A stretch of DNA of 64,000 nt from Mangrovibacterium diazotrophicum (GCF_003610535.1 NZ_RAPN01000001.1:3955320-4019319), one strand, 5' to 3'. Shown: positions 53,636-62,182, counted from the stretch's first letter. A program made the numbers and translations. The notes: generated from the letters alone by a model not told the origin.

Positions 53636-54298
53636 ATGAAAAGAAATTTTAGTCTATTGGTCTTGTTGCTCTTTTTAAGCGCGACAAGCTTTGCTCAGGA
53701 AAAATTTGCACTCGCATTTACGGCCAGCCCAACTATCAACTGGATGTCGGCGGGCGCTTCTGAAATCAATAATAACAAATCGACGCTGGGATACGAGTTT
53801 GGTGTGAACGGCGATTTTTATTTCGACCAGGAAATGCGTTACGCGTTTGCCACCGGTGTGTTGATTAGCCAAACTGGAGGCGAGTTGACCTACAATACAC
53901 AGCAAGACTTTAACTTTGGAGGAGAGACTTTTGCTCCGGGTACCAGTATCCGCTATCGGATGAAGTACATCGAAATTCCGGTAGGATTGAAATTGCGTAC
54001 GAACCAATTTTACCGCTGGACTTACTGGGGGCTGTTCGGTCTTTACGGTGCTGTAAATGTTGGCGACAAAGGCGACTCGAGCGATGGTTTGCTGGATAAA
54101 GCGGACATCAATAAAGAAGTAAAGCTTTTTAATGCCGGTTTGAACATCGGAATTGGTGCCGAGTATGATCTGGGAGAGCGCAATTCATTGATTTTGGGCC
54201 TGACCTACAAAGATGGTTTCACCGATGTAACGAAACACGGACTGGGTGAAAAAACGACCGTAAATTCACTTACCTTTAAATTCGGCCTGGTTTTCTGA
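53636..54298 (+). CDS. outer membrane beta-barrel protein, PorT-like
   Basis: A 220-residue protein with signal peptide MKRNFSLLVLLLFLSATSFAQ. The mature part is an eight-stranded barrel of the OMP_b-brl_2/PorT type: FALAFTASPTINWMS, LGYEFGVNGDFYF, the conserved YRMKYIEIPVGLKLRTN, WGLFGLYGAVNVG, GLNIGIGAEYDLG and the terminal SLTFKFGLVF with a final Phe, the signal for the Bam complex. Function of most members is unknown; they are structural or transport barrels. It precedes nadE by 128 bp in the same direction. Confidence 0.85.
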   Translation: MKRNFSLLVLLLFLSATSFAQEKFALAFTASPTINWMSAGASEINNNKSTLGYEFGVNGDFYFDQEMRYAFATGVLISQTGGELTYNTQQDFNFGGETFAPGTSIRYRMKYIEIPVGLKLRTNQFYRWTYWGLFGLYGAVNVGDKGDSSDGLLDKADINKEVKLFNAGLNIGIGAEYDLGERNSLILGLTYKDGFTDVTKHGLGEKTTVNSLTFKFGLVF

Positions 54299-54328
54299 TA
54301 TTTCAGTAACAGGTTTTCCGATTTCACT

Positions 54329-54336
54329 TATTTTTG
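54329..54336 (+). promoter_or_regulatory. -7 element upstream of nadE
   Basis: TATTTTTG fits TAnnTTTG, but no well-placed TTTG is found 19-21 bp upstream. It would give nadE a leader of about 85 bases. Confidence 0.35.
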
Positions 54337-54426
54337 TCGAGTCGCCGGTTTGTTCCGGGACTGGCGAAAAAGTTTGACTGATGAGCAGGCTTTTTCGTTG
54401 GATCGATTATTTGAAAAAACAAGAAA

Positions 54427-56070
54427 ATGAAAGTTGCGCTAGCCCAGTTGAATTATCATATTGCTAATTTCGAGAGTAATTCGGAAAAAATTATTGATGC
54501 CATTAAGGCGGCCAAAGATGAAGGTGCCGACTTGGTTGTGTTTTCCGAATTGGCCGTTTGCGGTTATTATCCCCACGATTTACTCGAACGCAAAGAGTTT
54601 ATCGAACTGGCCATTCAAACTATTCACGAAATAGCAAAATCATGCGTGGGCATTGCAGCCATCGTTGGTGGGCCAAGTATCAACGAAAGCAGCCGGGGTA
54701 AGAAATTATTCAATTCAGCCTATTTTTTAAACGAAGGTGAAGTGAAGGCCGTGCGCCACAAATCTTCGTTGCCAACCTACGATATTTTCGACGAGTACCG
54801 TCACTTCGAACCTAATCGCGATTACGAGGTGGTTGAGTTCATGGGGAAAAAGCTGGCCCTGACAATCTGCGAGGATTTGTGGGACGAGCAGCCAACTCAA
54901 AATGAATTTGGCCGCGACAAGCTATACCAGCGCAACCCGATGAAAGAGCTGAGTCAACTGAATCCGGATTTGGTGATCAATTTGTCGGCTTCGCCTTTCT
55001 CGTACAACCAGGAAAGCTGGCGGAAAGATATTTTGGTGATGAATGCACTGAAATACAAACTGCCGATTATTTACGTCAACCAAACCGGTGCGCAAACGGA
55101 ATTGATTTTCGATGGGGGCTCGTGCTTTGTGAAAGCTGACGGCTCGATCCCGGTTGAGATGGCTTATTTCAAAGAAGATTTTCAGATTGTTGACACCGAA
55201 AATCCGATGGAGCTGAAACAGCCCAAGCAAGATTACATCGGAAAAATTCATCAGGCATTGATTTTAGGGATCCGTGATTATTTCAAAAAGATGCGGTTTC
55301 AGGATGTTGTGCTCGGTTTATCCGGAGGGATCGATTCGGCGGTTGTGTGTGCACTGGCTGCCGAAGCGTTGGGAAGTAGCAATGTTCGCGGAATATTGAT
55401 GCCTTCGCGCTATTCGTCGGATCACAGTGTGGCCGATGCGATTCAGCTGGCTGAGAATTACGGCGTGAAATACGACATCGTAGGAATTCAAAATATGGTG
55501 GATGATTTTGAAAAAGAATTAGGACCCATCTTTGAAAATTTGCCGGCTGGTGTTGCCGAAGAAAATGTTCAGGCCCGCACACGCGGAATTTTGGTGATGG
55601 CCGTCTCCAATAAATTTGGGAACATTCTGTTGAATACGACAAACAAGAGCGAATGCGCTGTTGGATACGGAACCTTGTATGGCGATATGAACGGTGGTTT
55701 GTCGGTTTTGGGTGATGTTTACAAAACGGATGTTTACAAATTGGCCCGCTACATTAACCGCGATAAGGAGTGGATTCCGGAAAACAGTATCGTCAAAGCA
55801 CCGTCTGCTGAGCTTCGTCCCGACCAAAAGGATACCGATTCGTTGCCGGATTACGATATTCTGGACGCCATCCTGTTTAAATACATCGAAATGAATCAGT
55901 CACCCGAAGAAATCATTGAACAAGGTTTTGAGCGCGAGACGGTATTAAAAACGGTACGTATGGTCAACCAAAACGAGTATAAACGTTTTCAATCCCCTCC
56001 AATTTTAAGGGTTAGTTCCAAAGCTTTTGGTTTTGGCAGAAAGATGCCTTTGGTTGCTCGTTATAGTTAA
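54427..56070 (+). CDS. nadE: glutamine-hydrolysing NAD+ synthetase
   Basis: A 547-residue enzyme that makes NAD+ from nicotinate adenine dinucleotide, ATP and glutamine. Residues 1 to about 260 are a nitrilase-type amidase domain with the catalytic triad Glu41 (FSELAVCGYYP), Lys112 (RHKSSLP) and Cys148 (ALTICEDLWDE), which releases ammonia from glutamine. Residues about 270-547 are the NAD synthase domain with the PP-loop SGGIDSAVV starting at Ser299 and the conserved NTTNKSECAVGYGTLYGDMNG. Both halves are complete. The length is the standard bacterial two-domain form. Confidence 0.97.
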   Translation: MKVALAQLNYHIANFESNSEKIIDAIKAAKDEGADLVVFSELAVCGYYPHDLLERKEFIELAIQTIHEIAKSCVGIAAIVGGPSINESSRGKKLFNSAYFLNEGEVKAVRHKSSLPTYDIFDEYRHFEPNRDYEVVEFMGKKLALTICEDLWDEQPTQNEFGRDKLYQRNPMKELSQLNPDLVINLSASPFSYNQESWRKDILVMNALKYKLPIIYVNQTGAQTELIFDGGSCFVKADGSIPVEMAYFKEDFQIVDTENPMELKQPKQDYIGKIHQALILGIRDYFKKMRFQDVVLGLSGGIDSAVVCALAAEALGSSNVRGILMPSRYSSDHSVADAIQLAENYGVKYDIVGIQNMVDDFEKELGPIFENLPAGVAEENVQARTRGILVMAVSNKFGNILLNTTNKSECAVGYGTLYGDMNGGLSVLGDVYKTDVYKLARYINRDKEWIPENSIVKAPSAELRPDQKDTDSLPDYDILDAILFKYIEMNQSPEEIIEQGFERETVLKTVRMVNQNEYKRFQSPPILRVSSKAFGFGRKMPLVARYS

Positions 56071-56150
56071 GCAAAAGCTCATTTTTGGTGCCGTAAACGA
56101 GAACGGCTATTTTTCTTCGCAGCAAGGTTTTAGAAGCTCAAAATAAGTCA

Positions 56151-56171
56151 GTGAAAAATTTCATATTTCAC
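56151..56171. promoter_or_regulatory. inverted repeat in Crp/Fnr gene promoter
   Basis: GTGAAA-N9-TTTCAC, arms 56151-56156 and 56166-56171. It overlaps the -33 position, ending 9 bp before the -7 element. It may be an operator, possibly for the regulator's own product. Confidence 0.4.
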
Positions 56172-56180
56172 AAAATTAAT

Positions 56181-56188
56181 TAACTTTG
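56181..56188 (+). promoter_or_regulatory. -7 promoter element of Crp/Fnr gene
   Basis: TAACTTTG fits TAnnTTTG, with TTTC at 56159-56162 as a weak -33 candidate (18-bp spacing). The ATG at 56217 is 28 bp downstream. Confidence 0.6.
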
Positions 56189-56216
56189 ATGCTGTAAAAC
56201 ATGTAAAACGAAACCT

Positions 56217-56918
56217 ATGCTGAGTCAAGAACAGGGGATCAAAGAAATTTTTGAAAACCCGAAGTCGGTTTTCAGTCTATTGAGTCTCCCGGAGCGAGAA
56301 GAACTACTAACCCAAATGCAGATCGTCAATTTCAAAAAGAATGATTTCATCTATAAAGAGGGCGATGTCCCCTCAGCCTTTATGTTCCTGATTGACGGAA
56401 AAATCAAAATTTTTAAAGAAGGTGTCGGAGGCCGCGAACAAATCATCCGAATGACCAAGCCCTTGGGCTACGTTGGTTACCGCGCACTGATTGCAGAAGA
56501 GATCCACAACGCTTCGGCGGTTACTTTGGAAGATTCCAATGTTTTAATTGTGAACTCGGAACATTTCTTTGGGAAATTACTTCGCAACCCGGATTTTGCC
56601 TTCCGGTTGATTCAAAAACTGGCCCGTGAGTTGGGCTTCTCAAACTCCAGAACCGTTACTTTAACCCAAAAACATATTCGCGGACGTTTAGCCGAATCGC
56701 TGTTGCTTTTAAAAGAAAAGTACGGCTTCGAGCACGATGGTATTTCATTGAAAGCTTACCTTTCCCGCGAAGATATCGCCAACCTGTCGAACATGACAAC
56801 TTCCAATGCAATCCGGACACTGTCGACTTTTTCGAGTGAAAAAGTTATTGCAATCGACGGTCGGAAAATAAAGATATTGGATTTAAATAAGCTTGAACGA
56901 ATAAGCAAACTAGGATAA
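56217..56918 (+). CDS. Crp/Fnr-family transcription regulator
   Basis: A 233-residue regulator. Residues about 20-140 are a cyclic-nucleotide-binding-like jelly roll (KKNDFIYKEGDVPSAFMFLIDGKIKIFKEG, then the short IRMTKPLGYVGYRALI in place of the usual phosphate-binding cassette). Residues about 150-225 are the helix-turn-helix (YLSREDIANLSNMTTSNAIRTLSTF). There is no Fnr-type cysteine cluster and the cassette lacks the RxS-type Arg-Ser/Thr pair, so cAMP binding is doubtful and the effector is open. It has its own promoter with an inverted repeat and ends in a TTCG-loop terminator. Confidence 0.92.
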   Translation: MLSQEQGIKEIFENPKSVFSLLSLPEREELLTQMQIVNFKKNDFIYKEGDVPSAFMFLIDGKIKIFKEGVGGREQIIRMTKPLGYVGYRALIAEEIHNASAVTLEDSNVLIVNSEHFFGKLLRNPDFAFRLIQKLARELGFSNSRTVTLTQKHIRGRLAESLLLLKEKYGFEHDGISLKAYLSREDIANLSNMTTSNAIRTLSTFSSEKVIAIDGRKIKILDLNKLERISKLG

Positions 56919-57377
56919 AATAGGAATCCCGCTTCGGCGGGATTTTTTGTTTCTAGAAAGTTGTAGCACGCAGAGTCTAATTTATTTGGCTTGCCGTAAA
57001 AATGAGTCTGGGTTGAAACTGACAACTTTCGATAAGCAAGACAATAAGATTGCCGGAAAATTTTCAGATTCTTTTTCAGTCATTTATAGATTAGTCCTAT
57101 TTAAATGTGCCGTTTGTGATCGTTTGGGCATCCAGATGGTATTTCAAGATACTGCTCAGCCTCAGAATCTATCTGTCCTCAAGCCGGACTGGCTCTTCCT
57201 TTTCCAATCGATGAAAAGGAAGCAAAATTCTTGTCAAAACGAACCCTCGGCCGGGCGTTTTGACGGCCAATGCACGAGCTATGAACTACCTATTCCGAAA
57301 TATTAACCTTGACTTTTGAGGTTAATCCCCAAAGTAACTTCAGTCCGGGAGGACACTCTTGTTCAGTATTATTGAAA
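56919..57377. other. 459-bp gap between Crp/Fnr and oxidoreductase genes
   Basis: After the terminator the region holds two inverted repeats: GTCAAAACG (57233-57241) with CGTTTTGAC (57256-57264), and ATTAACCT (57302-57309) with AGGTTAAT (57319-57326). The second lies just after the minus-strand oxidoreductase gene and may serve it as a terminator-like hairpin. An open frame here has no recognisable protein. No other gene is seen. Confidence 0.45.
56925..56949 (+). terminator. Rho-independent terminator with TTCG loop
   Basis: 8-bp stem AATCCCGC (56925-56932), TTCG loop, GCGGGATT (56937-56944), then TTTT. It starts right after the Crp/Fnr stop codon. Confidence 0.9.
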
Positions 57378-58865
57378 CTAAATCTGTTCCCAGCCTTTCC
57401 GGTAGGTGTGCCGAATCCATTCCTCCGCCATCGGTTGCGCCGGCAACTCCAGGTATTGGTTGTTAAAGCGCGGGTCTCCGGCAATAACTTCAAAATCGCT
57501 TTTACGTAGAATCGACAATTTATCGTCGGGCATGATGTTCGTGAATTGCATGGTCGCACCTTCCCATTTGAGTTTTCGCCCGAGACTTTGCAGACGCACA
57601 GCCAGTACGCCAAGCATCACCATTTCGTTCAACGGGCCGGCGTAGCCAAAGTTGGACGACGCCTCGACCCGGTTGTCGCGGCTTTCCTTGCAGGCGCGAA
57701 TCCAGTCTTTTTCGTGGCCACCGGTCATGGCATCGGGTATGCGGCGGAATTGTCGCATGGGCTTTTCAAAGTGAGCCATCTCGCTCGTTGGCAGCAGGCG
57801 TGGATTGAGCGCATAAGTTCCGCACATGATTTTACCTTTGGTGCCGTAGAAAATACAACCGCCATCGCGGTCACCCATTTCTTCGCCTTCTTTTAGCTCG
57901 TCCGGACGCGGAGGCATCAGGCCGCCGTCGTACCAATTCACAGTAACCGCGGGCATGGCCACTTTTGGCAAATTGTCGCGGGCAGGGAATTCATAATAAA
58001 TAGTTTGAGCATTTGGAGCCGAGTCGGTCGTGAAATTCGTCGAGCTGGCCTGGACTGAATCCGGATATTCGAGCATCAGTGCTTTGAATACCGGGTCGAG
58101 AATGTGGCAAGCCATATCGCCAAGTGCACCGGTTCCGAAGTCCCACCAACCGCGCCAGTTCCACGGATGATAGATTTCGTTGTAGGGGCGCATCTTTGCC
58201 GGGCCGATGAAGGCATCCCAGTTGAGGGTTTTCGGGATTCGCATCTCTTTTGAAGGGCGCTCCAGCCCCTGTGGCCAAATTGGGCGGTTGGTCCAGGCAT
58301 CAACATGTGTAACCTCGCCAATTTTCCCGGCCCAAATCCATTCGCAGATATCGCGAATACCATCGCCCGAGTTTCCCTGGTTACCCATCTGGGTAGCTAC
58401 GCCGTATCGTTTGGCTGTTTCGGCCAACACGCGCGATTCGTAAACCGAATGTGCAAGCGGTTTTTGCAGATAAACATGAATGCCTTGTCGCATGGCCAAC
58501 ATGGCGGGCAACGCGTGGGTGTGATCCGGAGTCGCAATCACTACGGCATCAATGTCTTTTTGGTGGTCAAACATCTCCCGGTAATCTGAGTAGCGTGCAG
58601 CCAGCGGCCACTCCCGAAGCGAGTTCCGGTTGGCATATTCCGCATCCACATCGCAAAGTGCGACGATATTTTCCAGCTCCATATTTTTAAGGTTGCGGTA
58701 ACCCATGCCACCAATACCAATACCGGCAATGTTCAGTTTGTCGCTCGGTGGACGGTGTCCGAGTCCTGCAATTACGTTGCTGGGCAAAATGGTAATTCCG
58801 GCCAGACTGCTAGTAGCTGTTTTGATAAAAGATCGTCTGCTGAAAGAAGAATTTTCAGTTTTCAT
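57378..58865 (-). CDS. Gfo/Idh/MocA-family oxidoreductase with Tat signal
   Basis: A 495-residue NAD(P)-dependent oxidoreductase. The N-terminus has a Tat-type signal (SRRSFIKTATSSLAG), so the enzyme should be exported folded to the periplasm. The Rossmann domain follows (LNIAGIGIGGMGYRNL, about 46-61), with the family motif LQKPLAHSVYESRVL (the EKP-type lysine is in QKP) and the HDD-like substrate region (WWDFGTGALGDMACHILD). Such exported enzymes act on sugars or inositol-like substrates; the substrate is not evident. ATG 58865 was preferred to the one 27 bp upstream because it places the twin-arginine close to the N-terminus. Confidence 0.92.
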   Translation of the reverse strand: MKTENSSFSRRSFIKTATSSLAGITILPSNVIAGLGHRPPSDKLNIAGIGIGGMGYRNLKNMELENIVALCDVDAEYANRNSLREWPLAARYSDYREMFDHQKDIDAVVIATPDHTHALPAMLAMRQGIHVYLQKPLAHSVYESRVLAETAKRYGVATQMGNQGNSGDGIRDICEWIWAGKIGEVTHVDAWTNRPIWPQGLERPSKEMRIPKTLNWDAFIGPAKMRPYNEIYHPWNWRGWWDFGTGALGDMACHILDPVFKALMLEYPDSVQASSTNFTTDSAPNAQTIYYEFPARDNLPKVAMPAVTVNWYDGGLMPPRPDELKEGEEMGDRDGGCIFYGTKGKIMCGTYALNPRLLPTSEMAHFEKPMRQFRRIPDAMTGGHEKDWIRACKESRDNRVEASSNFGYAGPLNEMVMLGVLAVRLQSLGRKLKWEGATMQFTNIMPDDKLSILRKSDFEVIAGDPRFNNQYLELPAQPMAEEWIRHTYRKGWEQI

Positions 58866-58985
58866 TTTTCGGGGATGATGGTTGCGCAGCAATTTAGCAA
58901 GAAAAGCCTATTGTAAAAAGCGAACGCGAAGAAATAGGGATTTAAGAAAGGATCTGCGGCAAAGTTCTGCCGCAGACTTTTTCGT

Positions 58986-59267
58986 TTAAATATACAAGCA
59001 GTAATAAGCAACCTGTTGGGCAGCTTTTACTTTGAATTTAACGTCTTTCTCAACACGGAATGTTTCTCCGGTTTCGTAAGTTTTCCATTCGGTTTCGCCT
59101 GGTAACAGCACATCCAGGCTTCCGCTGGTAATGGTCATCAATTCGATGGTCGCAGTACCGAATTCGTATTCACCGGCTTCCATAACACCAATAGTTGCAG
59201 TGCCTTCCTCGTTTTCCAGTGCAATGGATTTTACGGTTCCGCCGAAATATTCATTTACTTTCAACAT
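58986..59267 (-). CDS. ppnP: pyrimidine/purine nucleoside phosphorylase PpnP
   Basis: A 93-residue cupin of the DUF1255/YaiE family: NEYFGGTVKSIAL at the start, TIGVMEAGEYEFGT, ELMTITSGSLDVLLPG, TYETGETFRVEKDVKFKVKA, and YYCLYI at the end. PpnP catalyses phosphorolysis of diverse nucleosides to a free base and ribose 1-phosphate. The length is normal for the family. It stands alone. A -7-like element (TACTTTTG on the minus strand) is at 59403-59410. Confidence 0.93.
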   Translation of the reverse strand: MLKVNEYFGGTVKSIALENEEGTATIGVMEAGEYEFGTATIELMTITSGSLDVLLPGETEWKTYETGETFRVEKDVKFKVKAAQQVAYYCLYI

Positions 59268-59402
59268 AAATCTATTTGTCTTTTAGGAGTTTTGTATAGC
59301 GGTAAAAATACGATAAAAGTCAGAAGAATAGTCTTGCTGTATAAAATAGTGTCATTCGATCGCTATGATAGTAATGCTATTGATAAAATGACGATGGGAT
59401 TC

Positions 59403-59410
59403 CAAAAGTA
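59403..59410 (-). promoter_or_regulatory. -7 element upstream of ppnP
   Basis: Reads TACTTTTG on the minus strand (TAnnTTTG). No -33 TTTG at the right distance. It would give a leader of about 130 bases. Confidence 0.35.
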
Positions 59411-59456
59411 TTTATTTGATAGATAAAGGTTCTTTATTGAGTTTAGAAAAAATCAA

Positions 59457-59489
59457 TTTGATTGATTGGTTTGTTTGATCTATTTTTGA
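59457..59489 (+). promoter_or_regulatory. orphan promoter with -33 and -7 elements
   Basis: TTTG at 59457-59460, 21-bp spacer, TATTTTTG at 59482-59489. Both elements match the Bacteroidota consensus. No protein gene follows on this strand; the next strong signals are two terminators. Confidence 0.6.
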
Positions 59490-59495
59490 GTCATG

Positions 59496-59630
59496 AGTTA
59501 GATCGAAAAGATCATTAGTTTAGTTAGATCAGAAAATTTCTACCGTAACAGACAACATTCAGTAAATAGCTTTCTTATTCAACAAAGAAAAGGGAACCGA
59601 ATACCGATCGGGTCCCTTTTTCGTTTTCTT
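59496..59630 (+). ncRNA. candidate small RNA
   Basis: A transcript starting at the orphan promoter (about 59496) and ending at the first terminator would be about 135 bases, or about 180 if it reads on to the second. The only ATG near its start is followed by AGT TAG, so it codes for nothing. The 5' part has the direct repeat AGTTAGATC (59497-59505 and 59523-59531). No Rfam family is recognised from reading. Confidence 0.45.
59589..59630. terminator. terminator of candidate small RNA
   Basis: 13-base arms 59589-59601 and 59609-59621 pair with one mismatch; a T-rich tail follows on the plus strand (TTTTTCGTTTTC). The minus strand also has a T-rich tail. Confidence 0.75.
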
Positions 59631-59653
59631 TCGGGAAAAGTTAATGATAGATC

Positions 59654-59678
59654 AAGCGGATGCGAATCCGCTTTTTTT
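59654..59678 (+). terminator. second tandem terminator with GCGA loop
   Basis: AAGCGGAT (59654-59661), loop GCGA, ATCCGCTT (59666-59673), T-run to 59678. A GNRA loop and long T-run make this a strong plus-strand terminator. Confidence 0.85.
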
Positions 59679-59803
59679 GTTTTTAAGGGAGAGTATCGGG
59701 GTAGAGCGCTGTGGGTGATATCACTGAAGCGACTGAGATTTCCTGAGTGTTGGGAGAGGCTACCCATGATTTGCAAACAGAAAATAGTCTGTATTAGAGG
59801 GAA

Positions 59804-59840
59804 GAAAAAAAAGCCCTCAGCAAAATTCGCCAAGAGCTTT
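59804..59840 (-). terminator. terminator of padC-MBL-SDR operon
   Basis: On the minus strand AAAGCTCT pairs with AGGGCTTT (one G-U) and is followed by eight T. Arms are 59833-59840 and 59810-59817. It lies 23 bp after the SDR stop codon. Confidence 0.7.
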
Positions 59841-59862
59841 CTCGAGTTATTGAAAAACAATT

Positions 59863-60633
59863 TTAGTGTGCCGTCTGTCCACCGTCGACAACAAATACAG
59901 AACCGTTTACAAATGACGCTTGCGGTGAACATAGGAACAGTACCGGGTTGGCAACCTCACCAGGTTCAGCGGGTCTTTTCATCGGGCTGTTGTTCATTAA
60001 TGCCTGACTAATTTCCGGATCTTTCAACCATCTTTCTGTCATGGGTGTGCGGATTAAGCCCGGAGCAACCGCATTCACACGAATGTTACTTCCGGCATAA
60101 TCCAGCGCTGCCGCCTTCGTTAATCCAATAACGCCGTGTTTTGCCGCGGCGTAGGGCGCCATTCCCGGGTCGGCCACCACGCCGGCCACCGATGCGGTAT
60201 TAACAATCGCACCGCCACCCGATTGAAGCATGGCTTGTAATTCATATTTCATCGCCAGGAAAACCCCTTTCAGGTCTACCGACAATATTTTGTCAAAATC
60301 ATTTTCCGCTACATCGGCCAGGGGAGCCGTTGGCGGAAGTATTCCTGCATTGTTGAAAGCAAAATCAAGCTTGCCATATTTCTGAACGGTATAGTCGATC
60401 AGCGCTTTTACCGATTCTGCATCCACCACATTGGTTTTTACAAATTCGCCTTTGTGTCCGTTTTGTTCGATGAGCTTAACAGTTTCGATCGCTCCATCGC
60501 TTACATCGCCAATTACGACCTGTGCGCCGTTTTGGGCAAAGGCAAGTGCTGTTGCACGTCCAATACCTGAGGCTGCACCGGTGATGACGACGGTTTTTCC
60601 TTCGTAATTGAAATTTATATCGGTTTTCATCAT
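59863..60633 (-). CDS. SDR-family NAD(P)-dependent dehydrogenase
   Basis: A 256-residue classical short-chain dehydrogenase. Cofactor loop TGAASGIG (about 19-26), Asp in VIGDVSD favouring NAD(H), NNAG (about 94-97), catalytic Ser in VNTASVAG, and the YxxxK pair in PYAAAKHG, then PGLIRTPMT. The C-terminal FVNGSVFVVDGG is typical. The substrate is a secondary alcohol or ketone; the padC context suggests a phenolic or related aromatic compound. It is the last gene of the padC operon, 27 bp after the MBL-fold gene. A second Met three bases on is an equal start. Confidence 0.92.
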   Translation of the reverse strand: MMKTDINFNYEGKTVVITGAASGIGRATALAFAQNGAQVVIGDVSDGAIETVKLIEQNGHKGEFVKTNVVDAESVKALIDYTVQKYGKLDFAFNNAGILPPTAPLADVAENDFDKILSVDLKGVFLAMKYELQAMLQSGGGAIVNTASVAGVVADPGMAPYAAAKHGVIGLTKAAALDYAGSNIRVNAVAPGLIRTPMTERWLKDPEISQALMNNSPMKRPAEPGEVANPVLFLCSPQASFVNGSVFVVDGGQTAH

Positions 60634-60660
60634 TTCTGTTTTTAAGTTTTCAATTTGCTT

Positions 60661-61527
60661 TTAAATCTCTGGAACCAGGTCTCGCAGTGCCTGTGGATAT
60701 TCACCTGCCCAGGCATAACGATCTTTCAAAATTTTGGCACTCATTTCGAGGCAGATTTTTGCTGCAAGGCCCGGGTATTTCGCCGTCATTTTTTCAATGA
60801 TCTCGTCACTGGTTTCTGCATTTTTCCAGATTTCGTCGAAGTCCTGAATGTATTGGCGGGTAAATTGGATATTGCTGGGATTGAAATATTTGGGATCGTT
60901 GGATGGAGAGTGCCCCGGAACAACAACTTCTGGTTTCAGCGCTACGAAGGTATTGAGCACGGTGAACCAATCCTCTCTCGACTCAAACGTTTTGGCATCG
61001 GCTATCCAGACATAAGCCTGCGAGAATACCGCATCGACGGCTAATAAGGTTTTGATAGATGGAATCCACAAGGCCGAAGCATCGTCGGAGTCAGCACGCA
61101 GTGGCCCCAAAATCTCAATTTTTTCGCCTTCCAGTTCCAGGTAGTTTTTATTGTAGGCATTCACCTGTACTTTTTCTTTGGCACCGTTTAAGCCCAGCAC
61201 GGTATTTCCCCAATAGGCAATTTTGAAATCGAAAGCCTCATTGATGTCCTTGGCGATCGAAGGCAAGGATAGCACCTGGATATCGGGAAATGCTTTTTTG
61301 ATGACACTTAAACCCAAAAAGTGATCGGGGTGAAAGTGACTGATGTACACGCGTGACGGTTTAACACCGTTTTCAACAATCATCGCCACTAAGCGGTGGG
61401 CACTTGATTCTGAAAATTGAGCGTCCAGTAAAATAGCATCATTTTCTCCGTAAATAAGGGTGGAGTTTACCGCAAAGCCTTCGGGGGTATCACCGCCGTT
61501 AAAGACTTTAATATTTAAATTTGACAT
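60661..61527 (-). CDS. MBL-fold metallo-hydrolase
   Basis: A 288-residue metallo-beta-lactamase-fold protein. The main zinc motif is SHFHPDHFLGLSV (HxHxDH, about 63-73), with a further Asp in LLAVDAVF and His in VVPGHSPSND. No signal peptide. The family hydrolyses esters, thioesters or lactones; the place between padC and an SDR gene suggests a role with phenolic acids or their esters. The first residues NLNIKVFNGGDTPEGFAVNSTLIYGEND are typical of the YhaH/quinolone-like MBL group, but I do not assign a substrate. It starts 91 bp after padC. Confidence 0.88.
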   Translation of the reverse strand: MSNLNIKVFNGGDTPEGFAVNSTLIYGENDAILLDAQFSESSAHRLVAMIVENGVKPSRVYISHFHPDHFLGLSVIKKAFPDIQVLSLPSIAKDINEAFDFKIAYWGNTVLGLNGAKEKVQVNAYNKNYLELEGEKIEILGPLRADSDDASALWIPSIKTLLAVDAVFSQAYVWIADAKTFESREDWFTVLNTFVALKPEVVVPGHSPSNDPKYFNPSNIQFTRQYIQDFDEIWKNAETSDEIIEKMTAKYPGLAAKICLEMSAKILKDRYAWAGEYPQALRDLVPEI

Positions 61528-61618
61528 CTTAGTATGTATTAAATTAATTGTTTGTTTTCTGTGTTTTTCTGTTTTGAAAAGCAGCTTACTATAGCTCCCG
61601 TAAAGCAGTTCCCTATAG

Positions 61619-62131
61619 TTATGAAAAAGCCAGTTCCTGGCTCATCATCTTTTCAATCATCCCTTCGTAGGGAGCTTCCGAAATCACTTTTTCATTGTTA
61701 ATTCCTTCGTTTTTCTTGTAGAAGATTTTGCCAAACTCGGGTACCACATATTTGGGGTAGGTTTCATATTTCACACGGGACGCTTCCATGACATCGATAA
61801 AATCGTTTTGGAAGCACACGGTGATTTCGGGATGTTCGTGAACCCATTTCGGAAAGAAGATGACACCGTGAAGCTTATTTTCATTCGGTACAAAGTCTAA
61901 ACTTACATCGGTTCCGGTAGGTTCTGTCCAGCAAACTTTGAACACGCCGTCGGTAATTTTTACAATGTCAGCCTTTTGATCTTTCACCCAACGTCCGCCA
62001 ACCATACCGGTGTGGATGCGATAGTCAACTGTATTTTTATTTTTCACGTAAAACTCATATTTCCAGCCATTATCGTAAGTGTACAGGAAGTGTGCACCCA
62101 GGAATTCATTTAAGTCTTTTATGTCTTTCAT
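61619..62131 (-). CDS. padC: phenolic acid decarboxylase
   Basis: A 170-residue cofactor-free decarboxylase of p-coumaric, ferulic and caffeic acids, giving vinylphenols. The lipocalin-like barrel is nearly superposable on B. subtilis PadC. The key residues are all present: Tyr17 and Tyr19 (FLYTYDNGW), Arg47 (GGRWVKD) and Glu70 ([10 protein letters not shown]), each six residues on from Tyr11, Tyr13, Arg41 and Glu64 of the Bacillus enzyme. The C-terminal [15 protein letters not shown] is also intact. It is divergent from an AraC regulator gene. The enzyme is well known as a defence against toxic plant phenolic acids. Confidence 0.97.
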   Translation of the reverse strand: MKDIKDLNEFLGAHFLYTYDNGWKYEFYVKNKNTVDYRIHTGMVGGRWVKDQKADIVKITDGVFKVCWTEPTGTDVSLDFVPNENKLHGVIFFPKWVHEHPEITVCFQNDFIDVMEASRVKYETYPKYVVPEFGKIFYKKNEGINNEKVISEAPYEGMIEKMMSQELAFS

Positions 62132-62182
62132 AGCTCTTTATTTTTATTGAGTCTAAATTAGTGCTTATATTCGCGGTCAATA

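Larger units (their letters stand above)
59268..59862. other. 595-bp gap with promoters and three terminators
   Basis: No protein gene fits here. The region contains a minus-strand -7 element (59403-59410), a complete plus-strand promoter (59457-59489), two plus-strand terminators (59589-59630 and 59654-59678) and one minus-strand terminator (59804-59840). A 9-bp direct repeat AGTTAGATC is at 59497 and 59523. Confidence 0.6.

Noticed and set aside
56947-57306. 119-residue open frame after the Crp/Fnr gene
   Set aside because: It has no recognisable protein pattern and overlaps the terminator and inverted repeats; no start signal is seen.
59579-59932. 117-residue open frame on the minus strand
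   Set aside because: It runs through two terminator hairpins and into the SDR gene; its composition is not protein-like.
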